Source: Xanthomonas euvesicatoria pv. euvesicatoria (GTDB taxonomy: Bacteria; Pseudomonadota; Gammaproteobacteria; Xanthomonadales; Xanthomonadaceae). Taken from it: a stretch of 64,000 nucleotides of DNA. A program made the translations under genes and the position numbers. The stretch covers positions 1 to 64,000 of the forward strand of contig NZ_JAJIUJ010000111.1 in the NCBI RefSeq assembly GCF_020880415.1. The letters are read 5' to 3'. The notes under the pieces are model-generated. The model saw nothing but the letters and a program-made list of their open reading frames with translations. It was not told where the DNA came from and searched no databases. This document shows positions 37,265 to 47,743 of this stretch, one piece after another (the stretch's first letter is position 1; every line of letters starts with the position of its first letter).

Positions 37265-38056
37265 ATGCGCGATTCAACACCTTTGATTCATCCGACGGCG
37301 GTCATCGATCCATCGGCAACGCTGGCAGACGACGTCCGCGTCGGCGCCTTCTCGTTGATCGGCGCCGATGTGCAGATCGGGGCGGGCACCGAGGTGGGGC
37401 CACACTGCTCGATCCACGGCCCGACCCGGATCGGCCGCAACAACCGCTTCATCGGCCACGCCGCGATCGGCGGCGAACCGCAGGACAAGAAGTACGCTGG
37501 CGAGCGCACCGAACTGGTGATCGGCGACGGCAACGTGATCCGCGAATTCGTCACCATCAATCGCGGCACCGGCGGCGGCGGCGGCGTCACCGTGGTCGGC
37601 AACGACAACTGGATGCTGGCCTATACGCACGTGGCGCACGACTGCCATGTGGGCAACCACTGCGTGTTTTCCAACAACACCACGCTCGCCGGCCACGTCA
37701 CCGTGGGCGACTACGTGATCATCAGCGGCTTTGCCGGCGCGCATCAGTTTTGCCGGATCGGCGCGCATGCCTTCCTGGGCATGGGCGCGCTGACCAATGG
37801 CGACGTCCCGCCGTTCACCATGGTGGGCAGCGACTCGCTGGGGCGTCCGCGCGGCATCAATAGCGAAGGGCTCAAGCGTCGCGGTTTCGACGCCGAACGC
37901 ATTACCGCGATCAAGCGCGCCTACCGCACGCTGTACGTGGCCGGCCTGCCGCTGGCCGATGCCAAGCTGCAGCTGGCCGAACAGGCCAAGAGCAGCGAGG
38001 ATGTGCGCGGCATGCTCGAGTTCATCGAAGCGGCAGAACGGCCGTTGTTACGATGA
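37265..38056 (+). CDS. lpxA: UDP-N-acetylglucosamine acyltransferase
   Basis: A 263-aa first enzyme of lipid A synthesis. Hexapeptide repeats run from residue 5 to about 190, with the catalytic His in [12 protein letters not shown], and a helical C-terminal domain follows. The length matches E. coli LpxA (262). The TGA stop overlaps the lpxB ATG (ATGA), and this junction is directly followed by a repeat element inside lpxB. Confidence 0.96.
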   Translation: MRDSTPLIHPTAVIDPSATLADDVRVGAFSLIGADVQIGAGTEVGPHCSIHGPTRIGRNNRFIGHAAIGGEPQDKKYAGERTELVIGDGNVIREFVTINRGTGGGGGVTVVGNDNWMLAYTHVAHDCHVGNHCVFSNNTTLAGHVTVGDYVIISGFAGAHQFCRIGAHAFLGMGALTNGDVPPFTMVGSDSLGRPRGINSEGLKRRGFDAERITAIKRAYRTLYVAGLPLADAKLQLAEQAKSSEDVRGMLEFIEAAERPLLR

Positions 38057-39372
38057 AGGAAATCGGGAATCGGGAGTCGGGAATCGTGGACGGTCAGCGC
38101 AACGGCGCGTCGGTCGGCAGCGACCCGACTGCGCTGCCGATTCCCCATTCCCCACTCCCCATTCCCGGCGCGCATGCGCGCCCTCCCCGCATCGCGCTGA
38201 TCGCTGGCGAGGCCTCTGGCGACATCCTGGGCGCGGGACTGATCGAGCAGCTGCGGCTGCGCTATCCGAATGCCGAATTCGTCGGCATCGGTGGCGATGC
38301 GATGCGTGGCGTCGGTTGCCAGACCTGGTTCGATGCCAGCGAGCTGGCGGTGATGGGCCTGACCGAGGTGCTGCGGCATTTGCCGCGCCTGCTCAAGCTG
38401 CGCAGCGCGTTCCGCGAGCGGGTGCTGGCGTGGAAGCCGGACGTGTTCATCGGCATCGACGCGCCGGATTTCAACCTCCCGGTGGAACGCTGGCTCAAGC
38501 AGCGCGGGATCAAGACCGTGCACTACGTCAGCCCGTCGGTGTGGGCGTGGCGCGAGAAGCGTGCCGAAAAAATCGGCGTCAGCGCCGATCTGGTGCTGTG
38601 CCTGTTTCCGATGGAACCGCCGATCTACGCCAGGCATGGCGTGGACGCCCGTTTTGTCGGCCACCCGATGGCCGACGATATCGCCTACCAGGCCGACCGC
38701 GCAGCGGCGCGCGCAACGCTGGGCCTGTCCGCCTCCAGCACCGTCCTGGCAGTGTTGCCGGGCAGCCGGCACGGCGAAATCAGCCGGCTCGGCGACACCT
38801 TTTTCCAGGCCGCATGGCTGGTGTCCGAGCACCTGCCCAACCTGCACGTGCTGGTACCGGCCGCCAATCCGGGCTGCAAGCAACTGCTGGCCGAGCAGCT
38901 CTCACGCTCGTCGCTGCCGGTGATGCGCTCCCACCTGCTCGACGGCCAGGCACGCACTGCGATGCTGGCCGCCGACGTGGTGCTGCTGGCCTCCGGCACC
39001 GCCACGCTGGAAGCGATGCTGGTCAAGCGCCCGATGGTGGTGGGCTACAAGGTCGCACCGCTCACCTACCGCATCGTCAAGCTGCTGGGCCTGCTCAAGG
39101 TCAACCGCTACGCCCTGCCCAATATCCTGGCCAATGACGACCTGGCGCCGGAACTGATGCAGGACGACTGCGCCCCCGAGCGCCTGTGCGTGGCGCTGCT
39201 GGACTGGTTCAAACACCCCGACAAGGTCGCCGCCCTGCAACCGCGCTACCTGGCCCTGCATGCGCAGTTGCGCCGCGACGCGTCGGCGCGGGCAGCGGAT
39301 GCGGTGGCCGGGCTGCTGGAAGGCAGGGATTCGGAGGTCGGGATTTGGGATTCGGCAGGAGCGAAGGCATGA
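38053..39372 (+). CDS. lpxB: lipid-A-disaccharide synthase with repeat-encoded ends
   Basis: A 439-aa GT19 glycosyltransferase joining UDP-diacylglucosamine and lipid X. The enzyme proper begins at about residue 47 ([20 protein letters not shown]), whereas in E. coli the same motif starts near residue 9. The first ~45 residues are encoded by a GGGAATC-type inverted repeat (38059-38170) and read as Gly/Pro/Ser-rich filler. The last ~12 residues ([13 protein letters not shown] region) come from the arm of another copy. The ATGA overlap with lpxA remains. Core motifs such as [12 protein letters not shown] and LPGSRHGEI are intact, so the enzyme is probably functional. Confidence 0.93.
   Translation: MKEIGNRESGIVDGQRNGASVGSDPTALPIPHSPLPIPGAHARPPRIALIAGEASGDILGAGLIEQLRLRYPNAEFVGIGGDAMRGVGCQTWFDASELAVMGLTEVLRHLPRLLKLRSAFRERVLAWKPDVFIGIDAPDFNLPVERWLKQRGIKTVHYVSPSVWAWREKRAEKIGVSADLVLCLFPMEPPIYARHGVDARFVGHPMADDIAYQADRAAARATLGLSASSTVLAVLPGSRHGEISRLGDTFFQAAWLVSEHLPNLHVLVPAANPGCKQLLAEQLSRSSLPVMRSHLLDGQARTAMLAADVVLLASGTATLEAMLVKRPMVVGYKVAPLTYRIVKLLGLLKVNRYALPNILANDDLAPELMQDDCAPERLCVALLDWFKHPDKVAALQPRYLALHAQLRRDASARAADAVAGLLEGRDSEVGIWDSAGAKA
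38059..38170. repeat. repeat element inside the 5' end of lpxB
   Basis: The left arm GAAATCGGGAATCGGGAGTC (extending to about 38090) and the right arm GATTCCCCATTCCCCACTCC (to about 38168) are imperfect inverted copies of the heptamer repeat. The element lies immediately after the lpxA-lpxB ATGA overlap and is read in frame without a stop. Confidence 0.8.
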
Positions 39373-39473
39373 AAATCATTGCTTTAGGCACCCAAGCCGA
39401 TAGCGCCGACGCTGAGGCGCGCCAGTCGCCCTTGTTTGACCAATCCCAAATCCCGAATGTCGAATCCCGGCGT
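39328..39473. repeat. repeat element spanning the lpxB/rnhB junction
   Basis: The left arm (GGATTCGGAGGTCGGGATTT, to 39357) encodes the C-terminus of LpxB. The right arm (CCAATCCCAAATCCCGAATG, 39441-39473) encodes residues ~25-35 of the rnhB frame. The arms are complementary over about 30 bp. Confidence 0.75.
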
Positions 39474-40113
39474 TTGATCGCCGGCGTCGACGAAGCTGGC
39501 CGCGGCCCGCTGGCCGGTCCGGTGGCCGTGGCGGCCGTGGTGTTCGACCCCGGCAAACCACGCATCAATGGGCTGGACGATTCCAAGCAGCTCACGGCCG
39601 AGCGGCGCGAGCAGCTGTATGCGCGCATCGTCGACCGGGCGCTGGCGTGGTCGGTGGTGTTGATCCACAGCGAAGAGATCGACCGCATCAATATCTACCA
39701 GGCGACCATGCTCGGCATGCGGCATGCGGCGCGCGGTGGAAGGCGTGGCGCATGTGGCCGGGTTCGCGCGCATCGATGGCAACCGCGTGCCCAAAGGCCT
39801 GCCCTGCCCGGCCGAGGCATTGATCGGTGGCGACGCGCTGGATCGCGCCATCATGGCCGCCTCGATCGTGGCCAAGGTGACGCGCGACCGGCTGATGCAC
39901 GAACTGCACACGCGGCACCCGGAATATCGCTTCGATCAGCACAAGGGCTACAGCACGCCGGTGCATCTGGCCGCGTTGCAAACCCACGGGCCATGCCCCC
40001 AGCATCGGCGCAGCTTTGCGCCGGTGCGCCTGGCGCTGGAAGGCCGCAACCCGGGGCCCGGGACCCGGGACCCGGAACAGCTGCAAGTGGGCAGGTTGGT
40101 GGTGCCGCTTTAG
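39369..40113 (+). pseudogene. rnhB: ribonuclease HII, frameshifted by a 7-bp duplication
   Basis: The first part (from ATG 39369, overlapping lpxB by ATGA) encodes [20 protein letters not shown] with the catalytic Asp-Glu, up to [11 protein letters not shown]. There GGCATGC is present twice in tandem (39714-39720, 39721-39727). Removing one copy restores [20 protein letters not shown] and the rest of RNase HII to the stop at 40111-40113. As it stands, the reading frame runs on as unrelated Arg-rich sequence to 40457 and loses the two later catalytic Asp residues (in ARIDGN and in the SIVAKVTRD region). Slippage during replication or sequencing could explain it. RNase HI may cover some of the function. 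Confidence 0.88.
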
Positions 40114-40260
40114 AGGTCGGGACCCGGGACCCGGAAAAGCACCAGCACAGCAACAGCAAAGAAACGACGAGTGGCGTCCCGCCACGTCTTCCCGCTTTGC
40201 TTTCCCGGCCCCCCGGTGCCGGGTCCCGGCTCCTCAAGCCTGGCAGGTCCCCAGGTCCCG
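40047..40260. repeat. GGGACCC-type repeat cluster between rnhB and dnaE
   Basis: Tandem GGGACCC/CCCGGGACCC units lie at 40047-40080 and 40117-40135, with inverted CCGGGTCCCGG and GGTCCCCAGGTCCCG at 40215-40260. This is a GC variant of the heptamer family. The first arm encodes the Gly/Pro-rich C-terminal stretch of the RNase HII frame. Confidence 0.7.
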
Positions 40261-40330
40261 CCCCCAGCTGTCAAGCCTTGTTCGCCCCCGCCCCCGCCGG
40301 TACCCTGACCGCGCATTATTCCGGTCCCGC

Positions 40331-43300
40331 ATGTCCACTTCCCGCTTCGTCCATCTGCACGTCCACACCGAGTTCTCGCTGGCGGATTCCACCATCCGTG
40401 TGCCCGAGAAACCGGATCAGGCTGACCCGAAAAAGGCCAAGCAGGCCAACCTGCTGAGCCGGGCAGTCGAACTCGACATGCCCGCGCTGGCGGTCACCGA
40501 CCTCAACAACCTGTTCGCGCTGGTCAAGTTCTACAAGGCGGCCGAAGGCGTGGGCATCAAGCCGATCGCCGGCGCCGATGTGATGATCGCCACCCCGGAC
40601 ATGACGCCCTGGCGCATGACCCTGCTGTGCCGCGACCGCGAGGGCTACCTGAGCCTGTCGCGGCTGCTCACCCGCGCCTGGATGGAAGGCCACCGCCCCG
40701 AAGGCGGCGTGGCGATCCATCCGGAATGGCTGCAGGCCGGGCACGCCAACCTGTTTGCGCTGGCCGGCCGCGACAGCCTGGCCGGGCGCCTGTTCAACGA
40801 GGGCCGCGCGGACCTGGCCGAGCAACAGCTGGCCGACTGGCAGCGCGTGTTCGGCGATGGCCTGCACCTGGAACTGACCCGCACCGGGCGCGAGGGCGAA
40901 GAACGCTTCAACCAGTTCGCCCTGCACGCCGCGGGCGTGCGCGGGCTGCCGGTAGTGGCCAGCAACGACGTGCGTTTTTTGTACGCCAGCGACTTCAATG
41001 CGCACGAAGCGCGCGTCTGCATTTCCTCCGGCCGCGTGCTCGACGACCCCAAGCGCCCGCGCGAGTACAGCGACCAGCAGTACATGAAGTCCAGCGAGGA
41101 GATGGCGGCGCTGTTCGCCGACATCCCCGACGCCATCGACAACACCCACGCGCTGGCGCAGCGCTGCAACATCGAGATGCGCCTGGGCACCTACTTCCTG
41201 CCCGCCTACCCGGTGCCGGAAGACGAGACCCTGGACAGCTGGATCCGCAGCCAGTCGCGACAGGGTCTGGCCGCACGCCTGGAAAAGAACCCGATCGCGC
41301 CGGGCAAGACCCGCCAGGACTATGTGGACCGGCTCGAATTCGAGCTGGACACCATCATCAAGATGGGCTTTCCCGGCTACTTCCTGATCGTGGCCGACTT
41401 CATCCAGTGGGGCAAAAACCAGGGCATTCCGATCGGCCCGGGCCGCGGTTCCGGTGCCGGCTCGCTGGTGGCCTGGGCGCTGCAGATCACCGACCTGGAC
41501 CCACTGCCCTACAACCTGCTGTTCGAGCGCTTTTTGAATCCAGAGCGCGTGTCGATGCCCGACTTCGACATCGACTTCTGCATGGACCGCCGCGACGAAG
41601 TCATCGACTACGTGGCGCGCAAATACGGCCGCGAACGCGTCAGCCAGATCATCACCTACGGCACCATGGCCGCCAAGGCGGTGGTGCGCGATGCCGGGCG
41701 CGTGCTGGGCTTCTCGTATGGGCTGGTGGACAGCGTGGCCAAGCTGATCCCCAACATCCTGGGCATCACGCTCAAGGACGCGATGGGCGAAGGCAAGGAC
41801 TCGGAGATGGCCTCGCCGGACCTGATCCAGCGCTACCAGGTCGAAGACGACGTGCGCGACCTGATGGACCTGGCGCGCCAGCTCGAAGACCTCACCCGCA
41901 ACGCCGGCAAGCACGCCGGCGGCGTGGTGATCGCCCCCGATCCACTCTCCGAGTTCTGCCCGCTGTTCGCCGAACACGACGAGGACGGCCGCGGCAAGAA
42001 CCCGGTGACCCAGTTCGACAAGGACGACGTCGAAGCGGTGGGACTGGTGAAGTTCGACTTCCTCGGCCTGCGCACGCTGACCATCATCGATTGGGCGGTC
42101 AAGGCGATCAACGTGCGCCACGCGCGCGCCGGCATCGACCCGGTGGACATCACCGCCATTCCGCTCGACGACGTGCCCACCTACAAGGGCGTGTTCGCCT
42201 CGGGCAATACCGGTGCGGTGTTCCAGTTCGAATCCTCGGGCATGCGCCGCCTGCTCAAGGACGCGCGCCCGGACCGCTTCGAGGACCTGATCGCGCTGGT
42301 GTCGCTGTACCGCCCCGGCCCGATGGACCTGATCCCGGACTTCAACGCGCGCAAGCACGGCCAGCAGGAGATCGTCTACCCCGATCCGCGCACCGAAGTC
42401 ATCCTGAAAGACACCTACGGCATCATGGTGTATCAGGAGCAGGTGATGCAGATGGCGCAGATCGTCGGCGACTATTCGCTGGGCGGCGCCGACCTGCTGC
42501 GTCGCGCGATGGGCAAGAAGGTGCCGGCCGAAATGGCCAAGCACCGCGAAATCTTTCGCGAAGGTGCGGCCAAGGGCGGCGTGAGCGCAGCCAAGGCCGA
42601 CGAAATCTTCGACCTGATGGAGAAGTTCGCCGGCTACGGCTTCAACAAGTCGCACGCCGCCGCCTACGCGTTGGTCAGCTACCAGACTGCGTGGCTGAAA
42701 CGGCATTACCCGGCCGAATTCATGGCCGCCACGCTGTCCTCTGACATGGACAACACCGACAAGGTGGTCGGCTTTCTCGATGAAGTGCGCAACCTCGGCC
42801 TCACCGTCAAACCGCCGCGCGTCAACGAGTCAGCGTACATGTTCGAGGCCGCCAGCCCGGACACCATCCAGTACGGCCTGGGCGCGATCAAGGGCGTCGG
42901 CCAGGGCGCCTGCGAGGCGATCGTCGAAGAACGCCAGCGCGGCGGCCCCTACACCACGCTGCTGGATTTCTGCACGCGCGTGGGCACCGCAAGGCTCAAC
43001 CGGCGCACGCTGGAAGCGATGATCAATGCCGGCGCGATGGATGGGCTGGGCAAGAACCGCGCCTCGCTGATGCTGCAGCTGCCCGAGGTGATGAAGGCCA
43101 CCGAGCAGATGGCGCGTGAACGCGCCTCCGGGCAGAACTCGCTGTTCGGCGGGCCGGACCCGAGCGCCCCGGCAATGCGCCTGGACCTGCCCGAAAGCAA
43201 GGAATGGCCGTTGGGCCAGCTGCTCACCGGCGAGCGCGAAACGCTGGGCTTCTATCTCAGCGGCCACCCGTTCGACCCGCACCGCGAAGAAGTCCGCGAG

Positions 43301-43921
43301 CTGGTCGGCTGCGACCTGGGTGCGCTGGAAAAGATCCTGGCCTCGCAACAACGTGGCGGCGGTGGGGGCGGCGGCGATGGCGAAAAACGCGCCTGGCGGC
43401 CGGAAGTGAGCGCGATCCTGGCCGGCCAGGTGGTCGGCGTACGCCGCAAGGGCGACAGCCAGGTGTTCGTGCAACTGGAAGACGGCCGCGGCCGGGTCGA
43501 ATGCAGCGCGTTTTCCGATGCGATGGCCGAATTCGGCCACCTGCTCACCCGCGACCGCATCCTGATCGTCAAGGGCGGCCTGCGCGAGGACGAATTCAAC
43601 GACGGATACAGCCTGCGCATCCGCCAGTGCTGGGACTACGAGCAGATCTGCGCCGACCACGCGCAGCGGCTGTCGCTACGGCTGGACCTGCGCGAGAAGC
43701 ACGCCTTCTCCCGTATCGACGCGCTGCTGGCCAAGCACCGACCCGGCAAGACGCCCCTGCGCCTGGACCTGCTGCTGCGCGCACCCAGCGGCGGCGTGGC
43801 CGGCATGCTCGACCTCAATGGCACCCATTCGGTGCGCATCGACCAGCAGCTGATGGACAGCCTGCGCGCAGACCCGGCGGTGCGGACGGTGAAGATCAAG
43901 TACAGCCCGCCGTGGGCGTGA
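40331..43921 (+). CDS. dnaE: DNA polymerase III alpha subunit
   Basis: A 1196-aa C-family replicative polymerase. The N-terminal PHP domain starts [15 protein letters not shown]; the palm contains [16 protein letters not shown] with catalytic Asp residues, and [12 protein letters not shown] precedes it; then come the tandem HhH, the OB-fold ([20 protein letters not shown]) and the tau-binding C-terminus. The ATG at 40331 is chosen since it starts the PHP domain; the upstream frame is repeat DNA. A short Gly-rich linker ([12 protein letters not shown]) precedes the OB region. Confidence 0.97.
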   Translation: MSTSRFVHLHVHTEFSLADSTIRVPEKPDQADPKKAKQANLLSRAVELDMPALAVTDLNNLFALVKFYKAAEGVGIKPIAGADVMIATPDMTPWRMTLLCRDREGYLSLSRLLTRAWMEGHRPEGGVAIHPEWLQAGHANLFALAGRDSLAGRLFNEGRADLAEQQLADWQRVFGDGLHLELTRTGREGEERFNQFALHAAGVRGLPVVASNDVRFLYASDFNAHEARVCISSGRVLDDPKRPREYSDQQYMKSSEEMAALFADIPDAIDNTHALAQRCNIEMRLGTYFLPAYPVPEDETLDSWIRSQSRQGLAARLEKNPIAPGKTRQDYVDRLEFELDTIIKMGFPGYFLIVADFIQWGKNQGIPIGPGRGSGAGSLVAWALQITDLDPLPYNLLFERFLNPERVSMPDFDIDFCMDRRDEVIDYVARKYGRERVSQIITYGTMAAKAVVRDAGRVLGFSYGLVDSVAKLIPNILGITLKDAMGEGKDSEMASPDLIQRYQVEDDVRDLMDLARQLEDLTRNAGKHAGGVVIAPDPLSEFCPLFAEHDEDGRGKNPVTQFDKDDVEAVGLVKFDFLGLRTLTIIDWAVKAINVRHARAGIDPVDITAIPLDDVPTYKGVFASGNTGAVFQFESSGMRRLLKDARPDRFEDLIALVSLYRPGPMDLIPDFNARKHGQQEIVYPDPRTEVILKDTYGIMVYQEQVMQMAQIVGDYSLGGADLLRRAMGKKVPAEMAKHREIFREGAAKGGVSAAKADEIFDLMEKFAGYGFNKSHAAAYALVSYQTAWLKRHYPAEFMAATLSSDMDNTDKVVGFLDEVRNLGLTVKPPRVNESAYMFEAASPDTIQYGLGAIKGVGQGACEAIVEERQRGGPYTTLLDFCTRVGTARLNRRTLEAMINAGAMDGLGKNRASLMLQLPEVMKATEQMARERASGQNSLFGGPDPSAPAMRLDLPESKEWPLGQLLTGERETLGFYLSGHPFDPHREEVRELVGCDLGALEKILASQQRGGGGGGGDGEKRAWRPEVSAILAGQVVGVRRKGDSQVFVQLEDGRGRVECSAFSDAMAEFGHLLTRDRILIVKGGLREDEFNDGYSLRIRQCWDYEQICADHAQRLSLRLDLREKHAFSRIDALLAKHRPGKTPLRLDLLLRAPSGGVAGMLDLNGTHSVRIDQQLMDSLRADPAVRTVKIKYSPPWA

Positions 43922-43924
43922 GGG

Positions 43925-44026
43925 GCCGGGATTGGGGATTGGAGATTGGGGATTTGTAACGGCAGTCTACTGGCACGTCGAAGCCGCGATAGTGCTCTTG
44001 CGAATCCCGAATCCCCAATCCCGGCC
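43925..44026. repeat. GGGATTG-type inverted repeat after dnaE
   Basis: The left arm GCCGGGATTGGGGATTGGAG (to 43956) and right arm CGAATCCCGAATCCCCAATC (to 44026) can form a stem of about 25 bp with a 45-nt loop. It lies between dnaE and accA and may act as a transcription or mRNA-stability boundary. Confidence 0.75.
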
Positions 44027-44104
44027 ATGCAACCGCACGGCTGCGTACGGGCCAGCCACACCGCTTCAGCTACACTCCCCGCCTTACGTTGACGACGCCA
44101 TTGC

Positions 44105-45064
44105 ATGAATCCTAACTACCTCGACTTCGAGCAACCCATCGCCGATCTGGAAGCAAAGATCCAGGAACTGCGCAAGGCCAGTACCGGGCCTGCGGTCAAC
44201 GTGGAGACCGAAGTGCGGGCGCTGCGCGACAAGCTGCGCGTGCGCACCGCGCAGATCTTCCGCGATCTGTCGGCCTGGCAGGTCTCGCAGCTGGCGCGTC
44301 ATCCGCAGCGCCCGTACACGCTGGACTACATCGACACCATCTGCGACGAATTCCAGGAGTTGGCCGGCGACCGCGCCTATGCCGACGACAAGGCCATCGT
44401 CGGTGGCCTGGGCCGCATCGACGGGCGCCCGGTGGTGATCATCGGCCACCAGAAGGGCCGCGACACCAAGACCAAGGTGGCGCGCAACTTCGGCATGCCG
44501 CGCCCGGAGGGCTACCGCAAGGCCTTGCGCCTGATGAAGCTGGCCGAGCGCTTCCGCCTGCCGCTGCTGACCTTCATCGACACCCCCGGCGCCTACCCTG
44601 GCATCGGCGCCGAAGAGCGCGGCCAGAGCGAGGCGATCGCGCGCAACCTGCTGGAAATGGCCGAGCTGAAAATACCGGTGATCTGCACCGTCATCGGCGA
44701 AGGCGGCTCCGGCGGCGCGCTGGCCATCGGCGTGGGCGACCGCACCTTGATGCTGGAATACGGCACCTATTCGGTGATTTCGCCGGAAGGCTGCGCCTCG
44801 ATCCTGTGGAAGGACGCGGCTAAGGCCAAGGACGCCGCCGAACAGCTCGGCCTGACCGCCAAGCGCCTGAAGGGTCTGGGCCTGGTCGACAAGGTGATCC
44901 GTGAACCCACCGGCGGTGCGCATCGCAATCCCGAACAGATGGGCAAGCGCCTGAAAGCGGTGCTGCTCAACGAGCTGGACGCGCTGGAAAAGATTCCAGT
45001 GGATGCGTTGCTGCAGCAGCGCTACGAGCGCCTGCGCAGCTATGGTGCCTACGAAGGGCATTGA
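44105..45064 (+). CDS. accA: acetyl-CoA carboxylase carboxyltransferase subunit alpha
   Basis: A 319-aa alpha subunit that pairs with AccD to carboxylate acetyl-CoA for fatty acid synthesis. [20 protein letters not shown] starts it; the crotonase-like core shows [20 protein letters not shown] and [15 protein letters not shown]. The length equals E. coli AccA. TACACT at about 44070 may be its -10. Its place after dnaE is conserved in gammaproteobacteria. Confidence 0.97.
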
Positions 45065-45121
45065 TTCGCACGATGGCCGGCCGCGCCCAGTGCGCGGCCA
45101 TGGAAAGGACGCCACACCCGC

Positions 45122-45877
45122 ATGTCTCCGCTCCTGCTGATCTCGCTGCTGCTGCAAGCCGCCTGCTGCGTCCACGTCGTGCGCAGCGGGCGGCCCCTGT
45201 ACTGGATCTTCCTGCTGCTGGCGTTTTCGCTGCTGGCGGTGCTGGTCTATGTGTGCGTGGCGGTCATCCCCGATCTGCGCAACGACCCCAATGCACGCCG
45301 TCGCCTCAAGCGCGTGCGCAGCACCCTGGATCCGCAACGCGAACAGCGTGATGCCTCGCGCCGGCTGGATGTGGCCGACACTCCGGAAAATCGCCGCCAG
45401 CTCGCAGAGACCTTGCTGGCGCGCGGCGATTACGCCCAGGCCGCCGAGCATTACCAGGGCGCGTTGCGCGGCTTGTATCGCGATGATCCGCACCTGATGC
45501 TCGGTCTGGCCAAGGCCCAGTTCGGGCTGGGCCAGCCACAGCAGACGCGGCAGACCCTGGATGCCTTGATCGCGGCCAACCCCAGCTTCCGCTCGCATGA
45601 CGGGCATCTGCTGTATGCACGCGCGGTCGAAGGCAGCGGCGACACCGAGGCTGCGCTGCACGAGTACGAAACGCTGGCCCAAGGCTATCCGGGCGAAGAA
45701 GCGCGCGTGCGCTATGCACAACTGCTGCAGCGCATCGCACGCAATGACCAGGCCAGGGCGGTGTACGAACAGGTGCTGCGTCACGCCGCCGCCTCGCCCA
45801 AGCATTACCAACGCGAGCAACGCGCCTGGGTCGACCTGGCACGCAAGGGCCTGCGCGAGCTGGACACCAGCGCCTGA
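45122..45877 (+). CDS. membrane-anchored TPR protein
   Basis: A 251-aa protein with two N-terminal transmembrane helices (about 3-20 and 27-48) and a cytosolic or periplasmic TPR-like helical repeat region (from ~75 on: RRQLAETLLARGDYAQAAEH, LMLGLAKAQFGLGQPQQTRQ, ALHEYETLAQGYPGEEARVR). It resembles tetratricopeptide proteins with a PLDc-N-type membrane head. A scaffold role is likely but partners are unknown. It follows accA by 57 bp on the same strand. Confidence 0.72.
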   Translation: MSPLLLISLLLQAACCVHVVRSGRPLYWIFLLLAFSLLAVLVYVCVAVIPDLRNDPNARRRLKRVRSTLDPQREQRDASRRLDVADTPENRRQLAETLLARGDYAQAAEHYQGALRGLYRDDPHLMLGLAKAQFGLGQPQQTRQTLDALIAANPSFRSHDGHLLYARAVEGSGDTEAALHEYETLAQGYPGEEARVRYAQLLQRIARNDQARAVYEQVLRHAAASPKHYQREQRAWVDLARKGLRELDTSA

Positions 45878-45966
45878 GGGCCGCCGACAAGACGCTCGCA
45901 GCTGCAGGTCACATGCATTGAATCGCTCGGCAACGAATCGCTCGGCACCTGATCAAGGCCATCAAC

Positions 45967-46416
45967 GTGCAAAGGAAGCCTGAAATCGAGGCAGTTCTGA
46001 AAGCCGAGATCGATCATCTGCTGGAGCAATCCACACAGCGGTTTCGCAGCGGCGCCCTGGCGGAATCGCTCGCCCTGGGATTACAGGCGTGGGCGCTGAT
46101 CCCCGAACCCAAGGCGAACTGGGACTATTACCCGCAAAGCCTGTCTGCAAGTTTCGTCAAGGATTACGCCGACCTGCACGATCAGGAAAACGTGCATCGA
46201 TGGATCGAGGTGATGGCGCTGATGTACGACGACCCAGACCACACCGATCATCTTGTGCTGATGACCGAAGGCGAGGCGATGCTGCAGCTCGGCGATGAGG
46301 CACGTGCCTGCGCTGCCTTCGGCAAAATTCACGCGCTGTACGGCAAAAAGGGATTTGCCGGACACCAGAAACGGTATCTGGAGATGCTGCTCAAGCCACA
46401 CCCGACCGGCGCATGA
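45967..46416 (+). CDS. hypothetical helical protein
   Basis: A 149-aa soluble, largely helical, acidic protein with no signal peptide. The start is GTG at 45967 (no in-frame ATG nearby). The C-terminal half (GEAMLQLGDEARACAAFGKI) looks like one TPR hairpin. Such small soluble helical proteins are often immunity or adaptor proteins, but no partner gene is next to it. Codon use fits a real gene. No family was assigned. Confidence 0.65.
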   Translation: MQRKPEIEAVLKAEIDHLLEQSTQRFRSGALAESLALGLQAWALIPEPKANWDYYPQSLSASFVKDYADLHDQENVHRWIEVMALMYDDPDHTDHLVLMTEGEAMLQLGDEARACAAFGKIHALYGKKGFAGHQKRYLEMLLKPHPTGA

Positions 46417-46620
46417 ATTCATATGCGCCCTAGCGCGGCCTGCCGGATTCATCGACCCTTGCCCCGGTGCGCACATCGCGACGTCACTGGCCGTCCCATC
46501 ATGAAGCACCGCAGGCATTCGCGGTGGGACACCGGAATGCCCCGCATTTTTAGCAGTGGCAGCTGTGGGCACCTGCGCGCCGAAGCCGTCGGGCGTGCGT
46601 AGATGCGGTGCGCAATGCGC

Positions 46621-47067
46621 TCAGAATGGCTTGGCCAGCACCAGCCAGATCACGCCGACCAGCAGGATCACCGGTGCTTCATTGAACCAGCGCAAGGCCC
46701 GCCCGCTGGGCACTGCACGCCCCTGTTCGGCGCCTTTGACCCAGCGGCCGGACACGATGTAGTGGGCCAGAATCAAGGCCACGGCAAACAGCTTGGCGTG
46801 CAACCAGCCGCCAGCGACCATCGTCGGGAAATCCGGAATGACCCGGTAGCCCTGCCATAGCACCGCGCCCAGCAGCAGCGCCAGACCGAGCATGCTGTGG
46901 CCGAATGTGTAGAGCCGCCGCCCCATCAACACCAGGCGCGCGCGCACCGCGGTGTCGCTGCCGGCTTCGGCGATGTTGACCAGAATGCGCGGCAGGTAGA
47001 ACACCGCGGCCATCCAGGCGATCACGAACAACAGATGGAAGGTCTTGATCCACAAATACAGGGTCAT
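46621..47067 (-). CDS. hemJ: HemJ-like protoporphyrinogen oxidase / CopD family membrane protein
   Basis: A 148-aa protein with four transmembrane helices. LWIKTFHLLFVIAWMAAVFY has the conserved His of HemJ, YTFGHSMLGLALLLG a second His in helix 2, and GGWLHAKLFAVALILAHY further conserved His and Lys. HemJ oxidises protoporphyrinogen IX in many Gram-negatives that lack HemG. It begins 73 bp from the divergent methyltransferase gene. Confidence 0.82.
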   Translation of the reverse strand: MTLYLWIKTFHLLFVIAWMAAVFYLPRILVNIAEAGSDTAVRARLVLMGRRLYTFGHSMLGLALLLGAVLWQGYRVIPDFPTMVAGGWLHAKLFAVALILAHYIVSGRWVKGAEQGRAVPSGRALRWFNEAPVILLVGVIWLVLAKPF

Positions 47068-47140
47068 GCGCTGGCTCCGCTGGCTCGCGTAGGATGGCCC
47101 GCATTTTCACCTATCCGCGCGCGCGAAAGCAGCCAAGCCC

Positions 47141-47743
47141 ATGCAGCAGTCCGCCCCCAAACAATACGACGCCCACTATTTCCGCCGCTGGTATCGCGAT
47201 GCCGGCCTGGCCGATCCCGCGCGCCTGCGACGCAAGGTCGCACTCGCCGTCGCACAGGCCGAGTACTACCTGGAACGACCGATCCGCAGCGTGCTCGACG
47301 TCGGCTGCGGCGAGGCCGCGTGGCGCGCGCCGTTGTTGGCGTTGCGGCCGAAGCTGAGCTATCTGGGTTTCGACAGCAGCGCCTATGCGGTGCAGCGTTA
47401 TGGCCGCAGCCGCCAGATCCACCCCGCCCGCTTCGGCGACTTCGCCTGGTTGCGCCCGTGCGCACCGGTGGACTTGCTGATCTGCTCGGACGTGCTGCAT
47501 TACGTGCCCACCCGCGAATTCAACCAGGGCCTGCCTGGATTGGCCGAGATGTGCGCAGGCGTGGCGTTTCTGGAAGCCTTCGCCGAAGAAGATGCGTTCG
47601 AGGGCGATCACGACGGTTTCCAGGCGCGACCGGCGCGCTGGTATCGCAAGCGCTTCGCCAGCGTGGGCTTCGCTGCGCTGGGGTCGCACTGCTGGCTGTC
47701 GCCGCAGCTGGCTGACCAGGCATCGGCGCTGGAGCGCGGCTGA
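47141..47743 (+). CDS. class I SAM-dependent methyltransferase
   Basis: A 200-aa cytosolic enzyme with motif I VLDVGCGEAAWRAPL (about 50-64), acidic strand 2 end GFDSSAYAVQ, and LLICSDVLHYVP as motif II/post-II region. The substrate is unknown. The N-terminus KQYDAHYFRRWYRD is typical of a widespread subgroup of uncharacterised methyltransferases. The start ATG at 47141 follows AAGCAGCCAAGCCC. Confidence 0.8.
   Translation: MQQSAPKQYDAHYFRRWYRDAGLADPARLRRKVALAVAQAEYYLERPIRSVLDVGCGEAAWRAPLLALRPKLSYLGFDSSAYAVQRYGRSRQIHPARFGDFAWLRPCAPVDLLICSDVLHYVPTREFNQGLPGLAEMCAGVAFLEAFAEEDAFEGDHDGFQARPARWYRKRFASVGFAALGSHCWLSPQLADQASALERG

Noticed and set aside
39369-40457. a novel 362-aa fusion protein starting as RNase HII
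   Set aside because: The second part is out of frame with the clear RNase HII continuation and is Arg/Pro-rich shadow sequence; a frameshift by the GGCATGC duplication is simpler.
40316-42706. 796-codon open frame antisense to dnaE
   Set aside because: A shadow of dnaE codon bias; no ribosome site or recognisable domain.
44084-45820. 578-codon open frame antisense to accA and the TPR gene
   Set aside because: It spans two genes of the opposite strand and their gap; composition is that of a shadow frame.
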